Assembly: GCA_016124515.1 (NCBI GenBank)
Contig: WGNN01000109.1
Location: forward strand, 1 to 46,254
Source of the DNA: a bacterium
Lineage (GTDB): Bacteria; Bacteroidota; Bacteroidia; CAILMK01; JACPUW01
Length of the DNA stretch: 46,254 nt
Reading direction: 5' to 3'
In this document: positions 31,906 to 38,318 of the stretch, piece by piece
Layout of the letters: the number at the start of each line of letters is the position of its first letter
Numbering within the stretch: position 1 is the first letter of the stretch
Made by a program: the position numbers and the translations under genes
The notes under the pieces: model-generated
Database searches by the model: none
What the model was told of the DNA's origin: nothing
What the model saw: the letters and a program-made list of their open reading frames with translations, nothing else

Positions 31906-31925
31906 TTATGATTATTAAATCATAA
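31906..31925. promoter_or_regulatory. AT-rich 8-bp inverted repeat upstream of the TonB receptor
   Basis: TTATGATT-ATTA-AATCATAA is a perfect inverted repeat about 97 bp upstream of the receptor start. Its composition recalls Fur-type operators, which would suit an iron/heme receptor, but the match to the Fur consensus is only partial. It could also be a weak hairpin. Confidence 0.35.
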
Positions 31926-32000
31926 TTTAATGACCCGTGCTTTTTGAATTTTCAGGTTTTGACCTTCGTGAAATAAGTTGTTTTCTCTTAAATGTGTTTT

Positions 32001-32537
32001 TTAGCAGGTAGATGTTTCGGGTGGATCGCCTTTGATGTGTAATAAAGCCCTGCTTTCGGTTGGATTGAAGTAAAACTGATTTTGTGTATTGCGGGAAGGA
32101 ATATACCAACTGAACCTTGGTAAATAATGGTAATAAAGCTCTGATATTTTCTTTGACAAATACCCAGGGTCGGCATCTTGTGGATTGCCATTTTTGCCCT
32201 TGGCGATAAACCAGTTGTGCAATTTCTTTTTCAGCTCGTCTTCTTCCGCATCGGCCAGGCAAAAAAGGGTGCTGCTGTCGTTTTGGTTCAACGATTTTAC
32301 CACATCATAGCTTTTGCCCTTGTAGCTAAGTTCAAATGAGTTTCTCCAATGGAGCTGTTCCGCTTCGGTGCGGCTCAGGTTTAATTTAACTAGTTGGTTG
32401 TCAAACTGATTGCTTTGCGCCGCCAGCGAAATGAATTTTACTTTGCACAACCATATTTCCAACTGATACACACCGGATTGGTTCCACAGGGGAGTGGCCA
32501 ACACCAGAAAAACGGCTATGTAATGAAGCAACTTCAT
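32001..32537 (-). CDS. Small exported protein paired with the TonB receptor
   Basis: From ATG 32537 (another ATG at 32546) this is about 178 residues. A hydrophobic leader (KLLHYIAVFLVLATPLW) predicts export. The middle, LHWRNSFELSYKGKSYDVVKSLNQNDSSTLFCLADAEEDELKKKL, resembles a type of small Bacteroidota protein of unknown function that I recall lying near TonB-dependent receptors. This is from memory, not a search. The C terminus ends in Cys (PPETSTC). It lies 191 bp upstream of the receptor gene on the same strand and could share its promoter region. Function unknown; a periplasmic accessory for the receptor is the inference. Confidence 0.6.
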   Translation of the reverse strand: MKLLHYIAVFLVLATPLWNQSGVYQLEIWLCKVKFISLAAQSNQFDNQLVKLNLSRTEAEQLHWRNSFELSYKGKSYDVVKSLNQNDSSTLFCLADAEEDELKKKLHNWFIAKGKNGNPQDADPGYLSKKISELYYHYLPRFSWYIPSRNTQNQFYFNPTESRALLHIKGDPPETSTC

Positions 32538-32671
32538 TGGTTGCAAAGCTATTGGCTGCGGTTCAATTACAGAGACCTTTTCACTTCACAATCGATGGTT
32601 TTGCTTCCATTGGCGGCGCATTCAATCGAGGCTTTGTTGCGTTTTACCTACAAATAATAAAAACCGCAAAA

Positions 32672-33187
32672 ATGAGAAGGAGATTGCCCGAAGTAAGCTC
32701 AGGATCAATGGCCGACATTGCCTTTCTGCTGCTGATATTTTTCTTGGTGGCCACCACAATTGAAGATGACAAAGGCCTGTTGCGCAAGTTGCCACCTGAT
32801 GTGAAGGCTGAGAAAAGGCCCATGCATGAGCGCAATATCATGCGTATATACATCAATGCCAACAGCGAAATAATGGTAAACAAGGGCCCGGTGGCGGTAG
32901 AAGATCTCACCGAAATTGTCATGAAGTTTGTGAACAACCGAGGCCAAGTGAAGGAATGGTCGGTGAGTCCTGAAAAGGCTGTTATTTCATTGAACACTGC
33001 AGAAGGAGCCGGCTATGCAACATATATAATGGTGCAAGACCGTATAGCCGCAGCGTATCATGCACTGCGCGATGAAGCTGCCGAAAAGCTTTACCAGCAA
33101 ACTTTTGATGAATTGCGCCACCGCGAAAAAATTCATGCGATAAAGAAATTATACCCAATGAATATTTCAGAAGTTATAGGAGGGTAG
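32672..33187 (+). CDS. exbD: ExbD/TolR-family protein, separate copy
   Basis: The ATG at 32672 gives 171 residues; a longer frame from 32537 is rejected because the family begins with RRRLPEVSSGS. The membrane helix MADIAFLLLIFFLVATTI has the key Asp. The next segment (DDKGLLRKLPP) and the periplasmic part (YATYIMVQDRIAAAYHALRDEAAEKLY) closely resemble the first ExbD of the main cluster (26935). No ExbB lies beside it. It is divergent from the small exported protein and TonB receptor genes, so it may form a receptor-dedicated variant of the motor using ExbB from 25671 (inference). Confidence 0.88.
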   Translation: MRRRLPEVSSGSMADIAFLLLIFFLVATTIEDDKGLLRKLPPDVKAEKRPMHERNIMRIYINANSEIMVNKGPVAVEDLTEIVMKFVNNRGQVKEWSVSPEKAVISLNTAEGAGYATYIMVQDRIAAAYHALRDEAAEKLYQQTFDELRHREKIHAIKKLYPMNISEVIGG

Positions 33188-33193
33188 CAAATG

Positions 33194-33228
33194 AAGGGGG
33201 AAGTTTTTGGCTACTTCCCCCTTTTATT
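33194..33228 (+). terminator. Intrinsic terminator after exbD
   Basis: AAGGGGGAAGT-TTTTGGCT-ACTTCCCCCTT followed by TTATTATT: an 11-bp perfect stem, 6 bp after the exbD stop codon. Confidence 0.9.
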
Positions 33229-33353
33229 ATTATTTCGGCTCGGGTTAAAAAAATACCGGCAAGCTCTGTTTGAAAAATTGTTGTGATTTTTCTTGAGTTT
33301 ATTTTTTTGTTATAATGAAAAAGCAACAAGTGTAATGGGCATTCCAACCTGTA

Positions 33354-34517
33354 TTATCCTTTCAACACGCCAAGTGGCTTCAGCTCAACCACAATTTCGG
33401 CTAAGTCTGTTTGGTTTTCCATTACCAAATCAATGTTTTTGTAAGCTGAAGGCGCTTCGTCCAAATCCTTGGCATGTCTGATACCGTGCACCACACCTTT
33501 GCTTTCCAAATGTGCTATTTCGGCTTCCAAATCGAGCTCACGAACGGCTTGCTTTCTACCCATTTTTCTACCGGCACCGTGGCTGCACGATTCAAAACTG
33601 TCGGCGTTTCCAAGGCCTTTTACGATGAATGAGCTGCTGCCCTGCGAGCCGGGAATCATACCCAATTCGCCGGCTTGTGCGCGAGTGGCCCCTTTTCTAT
33701 GCACTAGCACATTGTTGTTGAAATGGTGTTCCCATGCGACAAAATTGTGGCTTTTGTTAATGATTTCGTCGGTTTCAAAATCTCCCATTACCTCTTTCAG
33801 TGCTTCGGTCATGGAGTGCATCATGTGTTTTCGGTTGCTCAGCGCAAAGGCAATGCAGTAGTTCATTTCGGCCATGTAATCGTGCGCTTCGTTTGTCTCA
33901 ATCGGAAGAAAAGCCAACTCCATACCCGGAGTTACCACAGAGTGGAAACGCTCATTGAGTCTTTGAGCCAGGTGGTTGTAGTGTTTGGCCACCGCGTAGC
34001 CAAGGTTTCTCGAGCCTGAGTGAATCATGATCCATATATATCCGTCAGAACCTTTTTGCAACTCTACAAAGTGGTTGCCGCCACCCAGAGAGCCTACTTG
34101 CTTTTGGGCTTTTTCATAATGACGCATAACTATTTTTAGCTCTTTATCAGGTAGTTGGGGCATCCACTGTGCATCTTGTTTTTCGGCATGCCAGTTCATT
34201 CCCAGCGGTATTCTTTTTCTTGCTTCGCCCAGGGTCTTTTTAATTTGATCGGTGGTTATTTCCTGCAAATCAGTTCGCATGGCGCACATGCCGCAACCAA
34301 TATCCACACCCACGGCATTGGGCACCACTACATCTTTTGTAGCCAATACCGAACCTATGGGCATGCCATAGCCTTGGTGCGAGTCGGGCATGAGGGGAAT
34401 GTGTTTGAAGGCAAAAGGCAGGTTGGCCAGGTTTTTGGTTTGGGCCAATGCGCCTGATTCAAGGTCGTCGAGCCACAATTTGATGGGCAATTTTTCGCTT
34501 GAAATAACTTGTTTCAT
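33354..34517 (-). CDS. rtcB: RNA-splicing ligase RtcB
   Basis: 387 residues from ATG 34517 (ATG 34529 would add four). Manganese and guanylate-binding motifs are present: MPDSHQGYGMPIGSVLAT, VDIGCGMCA (D72, C75), SLGGGNHFVEL, HSGSRNLG, and CSHGAGRKMGR with the GMP-accepting His near 313. RtcB joins RNA 2',3'-cyclic or 3'-phosphate ends to 5'-OH ends with GTP, and in bacteria is linked to repair of cleaved tRNA or rRNA. It ends facing the exbD terminator. Its upstream region, shared with the divergent DUF2200 gene, contains an 18-bp sequence (34601-34618) nearly identical to one in the DUF2828/WYL-PhyH promoter region, which suggests common control. Confidence 0.95.
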   Translation of the reverse strand: MKQVISSEKLPIKLWLDDLESGALAQTKNLANLPFAFKHIPLMPDSHQGYGMPIGSVLATKDVVVPNAVGVDIGCGMCAMRTDLQEITTDQIKKTLGEARKRIPLGMNWHAEKQDAQWMPQLPDKELKIVMRHYEKAQKQVGSLGGGNHFVELQKGSDGYIWIMIHSGSRNLGYAVAKHYNHLAQRLNERFHSVVTPGMELAFLPIETNEAHDYMAEMNYCIAFALSNRKHMMHSMTEALKEVMGDFETDEIINKSHNFVAWEHHFNNNVLVHRKGATRAQAGELGMIPGSQGSSSFIVKGLGNADSFESCSHGAGRKMGRKQAVRELDLEAEIAHLESKGVVHGIRHAKDLDEAPSAYKNIDLVMENQTDLAEIVVELKPLGVLKG

Positions 34518-34600
34518 AATATTAAACATTTCATAATCAGGAGTTTTCTGTTTTGTATTGAAAACTTCCTTGTGTTTGATGAATCAAAGGTTGGTTGCTT

Positions 34601-34618
34601 GTGCGCAGTGTATTTGCG
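34601..34618. promoter_or_regulatory. Putative operator shared with the DUF2828/WYL-PhyH promoter, copy A
   Basis: GTGCGCAGTGTATTTGCG lies 84 bp upstream of the rtcB ATG and 116 bp upstream of the DUF2200 ATG. It matches 38260-38277 at 16 of 18 positions, with both differences in the centre. The flanking sequences are unrelated, so the identity is confined to this block. Confidence 0.65.
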
Positions 34619-34733
34619 TAGTTTTGGTTTTTATGAAAAGATTAGAATTTGTATGAGAAATGATGCAAACTACTTAAATGAAAAATTGGATGATGCTTAT
34701 TAAATTGCGCGGACAAGAAACAAGCCATACCAA

Positions 34734-35114
34734 ATGAAAACCACACCTGAACATGACGCGAAGATTGCCCAAATGAGTTTTGCCTCGGTGTATCCGCATT
34801 ATATTACCAAAGTTGAAAAAAAGGGGAGAACCAAAGCCGAGTTGCACGAAGTAATCCATTGGTTGACAGGATTTGACGAAGCAGCCCTGCAACAATTAAT
34901 TACCGAAAAAGTAACCTTCAAAGAGTTTTTTGATCGCGCTACCCTGCACCCAAATGCCGGTCTGATAAAAGGAGTAATTTGCGGATACCGCGTTGAAGAG
35001 CTTGAGAATCCATTGACGCAACAGGTGCGCTACCTCGACAAATTGGTTGATGAGCTGGCGAAAGGAAAGAAAATGGAAAAGATTCTCAGAGGAGAGGGGA
35101 GTTTAAGGGCTTGA
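34734..35114 (+). CDS. DUF2200 family protein
   Basis: A 126-residue soluble protein matching the small DUF2200 family: [72 protein letters not shown], then [27 protein letters not shown]. No function is established for the family. It is divergent from rtcB and shares the 216-bp intergenic region that holds the 18-bp motif. The 3' end runs into a short stretch of repeat remnants before the Nudix gene. Confidence 0.85.
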   Translation: MKTTPEHDAKIAQMSFASVYPHYITKVEKKGRTKAELHEVIHWLTGFDEAALQQLITEKVTFKEFFDRATLHPNAGLIKGVICGYRVEELENPLTQQVRYLDKLVDELAKGKKMEKILRGEGSLRA

Positions 35115-35190
35115 AGTTTAAAGTTTAAAGGCGGTTTAGAGTTAGTTATCAGCCGTGTCTGGACTTTGGAGAGATTTTCAGTTATGTGGC
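35101..35190. repeat. Short intergenic repeat remnants
   Basis: AAGTTTAAAGTTTAAAGGCGG and GTTATCAGCCGTGTCTGGAC..GGAGAGATTTTCAGTTAT are degenerate copies of pieces seen at 9901-10081 and 16690-16760. They occupy the gap between the DUF2200 and Nudix genes. Confidence 0.6.
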
Positions 35191-35212
35191 GGGTTAAAAG
35201 TAGAAAAGCATT

Positions 35213-35671
35213 ATGGTATATTCAGCGGGAATATTGATGTACAGAAAGTTGGGTTCAATACTTGAGTTTTTACTTTTTAAACCTGGTGGACCATTCTACA
35301 CCAAAAAAAATAGAGGTGTTTGGACAATATCGAAAGGTGAAATTCTTGAATGTGAGACCAATGAAGAAGCAGCGCGAAGAGAGTTTATGGAAGAAACCGG
35401 GCTTTCCATTGACGGCAATTTAAAATTTCTGGGAGATTTTAAACTAAGGAAGGGTAAAACTGTAGCAGTGTTTTTAATAGCGGGTAATTTTAAAGTAAAT
35501 AGCATCTCTTCACAAATGATTGAGCTTGAACATCCGAAAGACTCAGGCAATCACATATCATTTCCGGAAATGGAGCAGGCCAAATGGTTTAAAGCTGAAA
35601 TGGCAGTTGAATATATTATGCCGAGCCAAGGGAAAATTATTGAAGCTGCAATTAAAGTACTAAAAAATTAA
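35213..35671 (+). CDS. Nudix hydrolase
   Basis: A 152-residue protein with a full Nudix box, G-x5-E-x7-REUxEExGU: GEILECETNEEAARREFMEETGL, about residues 43-65. The N-terminal strand YSAGILMYRKLGSILEFLLFKPGGPFY and WTISKG are as expected. The family splits nucleoside diphosphates linked to another group. The substrate cannot be predicted, but one subgroup with this layout acts on dinucleoside polyphosphates and capped RNA ends. It lies beside DUF2200 and rtcB, so a place in the RNA-repair neighbourhood is possible but unproven. It has its own start 98 bp after DUF2200. Confidence 0.9.
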   Translation: MVYSAGILMYRKLGSILEFLLFKPGGPFYTKKNRGVWTISKGEILECETNEEAARREFMEETGLSIDGNLKFLGDFKLRKGKTVAVFLIAGNFKVNSISSQMIELEHPKDSGNHISFPEMEQAKWFKAEMAVEYIMPSQGKIIEAAIKVLKN

Positions 35672-35724
35672 GTTAAATAACAGAAAGTCAGTAGGATAAT
35701 AAATTGAATTGTTTCAGTCCTTCT

Positions 35725-35749
35725 GTCATTTCGACTTCAGGAGAAATCT
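35725..35749. repeat. Short dispersed GTCATTTCGAC...GAGAAATC element
   Basis: GTCATTTCGACTTCAGGAGAAATC resembles an intergenic phrase common in Bacteroidota genomes (recalled, not searched). The rest of 35672-35849 shows nothing recognisable. Confidence 0.4.
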
Positions 35750-35849
35750 AAACAAGTGAGTTGCCTTGTGTGGACTCGATGAATTCACTAAATCTTATTC
35801 ATAATGGATCAATATTTTCTTTCGATACCTGACACCAAAAGGTCTTATT

Positions 35850-36209
35850 CTACTGAAAGAGCCACTTGATTACCGTAGAAAATCCCACCAGAATGAATAA
35901 AATTAACATCGCGAAAGCGCCCAAACAACCAAACTTGAAGAAGGCGTCTTGAACATAACTTGAGTCAGGCTCTGTGTCAATAACATTATCTCTGTTTGAA
36001 AATTCAATATGCCGGATAGTGATATCGCAGTCCGGGGAAATCCAGCTTTCACCTTCGAAAATGGGTATTTGCTCTTCGCTCTCAATTGAATCAGAGGCTT
36101 TTTGTAGTAGTTCAACGAACAATGCAAGACCTTCTTTATTTGCTTTGATATAGCAAGTATCAGGTTCATACTCGATAAAATAGATACCAAAAATGGGTTG
36201 AGTTTCCAT
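35850..36209 (-). CDS. Small hypothetical protein with C-terminal membrane helix
   Basis: 119 residues. The N-terminal 95 residues are polar (GIYFIEYEPDTCYIKANKEGLALFVELLQKASDSIE, then WISPDCDITIRHIEFSNRD). The C terminus is one hydrophobic helix (FGCLGAFAMLILFILVGFSTVIKWLF), so it is probably a tail-anchored membrane protein. The KANKEGLALFVELL stretch vaguely recalls small immunity-type proteins, but I cannot assign a family. A longer frame overlapping it on the same strand (35903-36376) has no protein-like features. It is isolated between the Nudix gene and DUF2828. Confidence 0.5.
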   Translation of the reverse strand: METQPIFGIYFIEYEPDTCYIKANKEGLALFVELLQKASDSIESEEQIPIFEGESWISPDCDITIRHIEFSNRDNVIDTEPDSSYVQDAFFKFGCLGAFAMLILFILVGFSTVIKWLFQ

Positions 36210-36638
36210 AGTTGCATTTGAGTTTTATCATTTAAATTACCATTACTTTGCGTGCCCGCCTTCCACATGAAGGCGGGGAAACAATTTGAAAGAAAATAGG
36301 CACTATTTTCCGTGCGAATAATCTTTTGGAAAGATGTCAGGGCTATTAGTGTTTGGCGATTAACTGCATCAAGCACAGTTGTTTGAAAATGGAACCAACA
36401 GATTACTCTTATTCATACTGCGTTTACCTTTTGGGCAACCCTCAGTTCGGGACTTAATATTGCTGTGGTAATCTTCAGGTTCCGGGTTTACAGACTGCTT
36501 TTTCGCTTTTTTGACAGAAAGTTATTATTGTGCTGAAACAGTCTTCAATTTAAAAGCCTTTGTTCACCAGAATGCACGCTTTATTTCGATTAAAGTGTGA
36601 GTTGCTGAGGCATTCTTTTATGCACAAAGGCTAATTTA
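36210..36638. other. 429-bp spacer without recognised gene
   Basis: The only clear structure is a perfect 9-bp hairpin, CCCGCCTTC-CACAT-GAAGGCGGG, at 36255-36277, without a T tract. I looked for a Y-RNA-like gene here because the Ro60-like gene is next to it. I saw no tRNA-like T arm or extended stem, so none is called. Read on the + strand, 36385-36460 gives a short open stretch (LLLFILRLPFGQPSVRDL) that may be a gene remnant, but it cannot be assigned. Confidence 0.4.
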
Positions 36639-38216
36639 TTACACCACAAATTGTTGCAAAACTTCTTGGTTTAGAGCTTTTTGCATGGCTTCGTAAGCTG
36701 TTAACGACTCTTGATTTGATTTATGGGCTACTTTTTCGCCAATTAGAGTGGAAATAATAGAGCCGTCAAAACCGCCAATCATCACCACGTCTTTATCATT
36801 CATATTGCTCGGAAAATCGCTGCCACGGCCTGTTACATACCACCAAACTATCCTGATTTTTGGCAAACCTACTTCTGCCAATCGCTGCATTGCGTAGCTA
36901 TAGTTGCTTTGGGCATTGCTGCCTGCCGGGTTGAATTGCATATCCGAAACCACAATCAATGTACTTGGATAGTCGCTTACCGGAATCTCAGGATGTTTTT
37001 TTCGCACCCGAACAATTTCAGTAATTACTGATTGAAAATTGGTGCTGCCCCATGCCGTGTTGGCTTTTTGTATTTGACGCACTTTTTGGGTAAATGTTCC
37101 GGTCAGTTTCATCACTCGTGAACCATCATCAAACATAACCACGTGGTTTTTAAACGCACCTTTGTTCAGGCTTGAAAAATAAATACCCAAAGAGATACAA
37201 ATATTATAGGCATTGGTATTAGCTACGGGCGCCATCATGGAACCCGATGTATCTAATGCGCACCACACATTTTCTCTAATTTTTTGGTCCATTTCGGCTA
37301 AGGCAATCAAACCATCAAATTGTTTGTCAATGGTAGTCTGCTGCACGGCAGTCATGTTGTGTTTCACGGCGTGCATCAATTCATATACATAGCCGGTAAA
37401 TTTTGCTACAGGCTGATTATCAGTCCACTCCAGGTATTTATATTCCAAATCATGTCGCTCCAAGGCGGTTTTTCGGTCGGCGCCTTTGTTGTTTACCAAC
37501 TGAAACAAAGCCTTGCCGGGAATGGTATAAAATTGCAAACTTTCCCATTTATTGGCGCACATTATACGCTGAAAATCATGTGCCTTGCCGCCTGACTTAA
37601 ACTTTCGGTATTGGGCTTCATTCCATTTCATGTATTTCATCAAGCCTTTTGCAAAAGCATTCAAGGCTATATGGCGCTCGTTGTATGTATTAGATTTTGA
37701 CCTGTATTTGGGTAAATATTTTGCCAATAAAGCAGCATTATACTGGTCTTGCAAACCTTGGGCAATGAGGTTAAACACGCTTTCATGATCGAGTACATCA
37801 ATCAAATCCTGATGCCATAAATCTTTCCAACAACCGGCCACGGGCACCAACCACAAGTTTTTATACAAAACATCGGCATGTGTTTTGGCCAGCCAAATAA
37901 GACATTTCCTGAATTCACTGCGGTTTCCCTGACCTTTTTGCACTTTGTCGCTTTCCAAAAATCCTTCGGTGTTGCGGGTAATCATGCGGTTGTAAAAAAT
38001 AATTTGCAAGGTCATTTCGGGCGATTCGTGCCACAAGCGGTTCATATCTGCAAAAACCATTTCCAACTCTCGGTCGCGGTAGGTGCCGCTTTTGGCAAAG
38101 TAATCCAGTACCGCACTTTCGGTAGTTATATTAGAAATGGCACCATTTTCTGTAAATGCGGTTCGGTTGAATAACTTGGTTAAAAAACCATTGTTGTTGC
38201 TACTTCTTGTTGCCAT
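36639..38216 (-). CDS. DUF2828 protein, Ro60/TROVE-like with von Willebrand A domain
   Basis: The ATG at 38216 gives 525 residues. The N-terminal 300 residues are helical: SGTYRDRELEMVFADMNRLWHESPEMTLQIIFYNRMITRNTEG, then FRKCLIWLAKTHADVLYKNLWLVPVAGCWKDLW. This is the HEAT-like ring half expected in Ro60-related proteins. The C-terminal half is a vWA domain with an intact metal site: WCALDTSGSM (D322, S324, S326), GSTNFQSV (Thr) and LIVVSDMQF (Asp). Ro60-type proteins bind misfolded or Y RNAs through this ring. DUF2828 itself has no proven function. It is divergent from the WYL-PhyH regulator across a short intergenic region holding the motif shared with rtcB. Confidence 0.82.
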   Translation of the reverse strand: MATRSSNNNGFLTKLFNRTAFTENGAISNITTESAVLDYFAKSGTYRDRELEMVFADMNRLWHESPEMTLQIIFYNRMITRNTEGFLESDKVQKGQGNRSEFRKCLIWLAKTHADVLYKNLWLVPVAGCWKDLWHQDLIDVLDHESVFNLIAQGLQDQYNAALLAKYLPKYRSKSNTYNERHIALNAFAKGLMKYMKWNEAQYRKFKSGGKAHDFQRIMCANKWESLQFYTIPGKALFQLVNNKGADRKTALERHDLEYKYLEWTDNQPVAKFTGYVYELMHAVKHNMTAVQQTTIDKQFDGLIALAEMDQKIRENVWCALDTSGSMMAPVANTNAYNICISLGIYFSSLNKGAFKNHVVMFDDGSRVMKLTGTFTQKVRQIQKANTAWGSTNFQSVITEIVRVRKKHPEIPVSDYPSTLIVVSDMQFNPAGSNAQSNYSYAMQRLAEVGLPKIRIVWWYVTGRGSDFPSNMNDKDVVMIGGFDGSIISTLIGEKVAHKSNQESLTAYEAMQKALNQEVLQQFVV

Positions 38217-38259
38217 TTTCTTGTTTTTTGTTGTTGACGGGTCAAATGTTTTCACCCAA

Positions 38260-38277
38260 GTGCGCAGCCTATTTGCG
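38260..38277. promoter_or_regulatory. Putative operator in the DUF2828/WYL-PhyH divergent promoter, copy B
   Basis: GTGCGCAGCCTATTTGCG lies 44 bp upstream of the DUF2828 ATG and about 42 bp upstream of the WYL-PhyH start. With its right flank it contains two TGCGCA hexamers 13 bp apart (38261 and 38274), the second inside the palindrome TTGCGCAA (38273-38280). It matches 34601-34618 at 16 of 18 positions. Placed between divergent genes, it is well suited for autoregulation. Confidence 0.65.
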
Positions 38278-38318
38278 CAATTGAAAATAAGTGGTACTTT
38301 TTGCAAAAAAAAATACCC

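Noticed and set aside
34601-34618. The shared 18-bp motif considered as a sigma-54 promoter, as used for rtcBA in Proteobacteria
   Set aside because: Neither strand gives the GG and GC dinucleotides of the -24/-12 consensus at the required spacing, and no RtcR-type activator is in the window.
34652-34702. Very short plus-strand frame between rtcB and the DUF2200 gene
   Set aside because: It has only 16 codons, no resemblance to any known peptide and no regulatory context such as attenuation.
35903-36376. 157-codon open frame overlapping the small membrane-protein gene on the same strand
   Set aside because: It has no signal, domain or plausible composition; the 119-codon frame has a proper start and a membrane helix.
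36385-36460. Short open stretch (LLLFILRLPFGQPSVRDL) considered as a transposase remnant
   Set aside because: It is too short and lacks any catalytic motif; no inverted repeats or target duplications were seen nearby.
36210-36638. Possible Y RNA gene near the Ro60-like protein
   Set aside because: No tRNA-like T arm or long closing stem could be found; the only hairpin (36255-36277) is a simple 9-bp stem.
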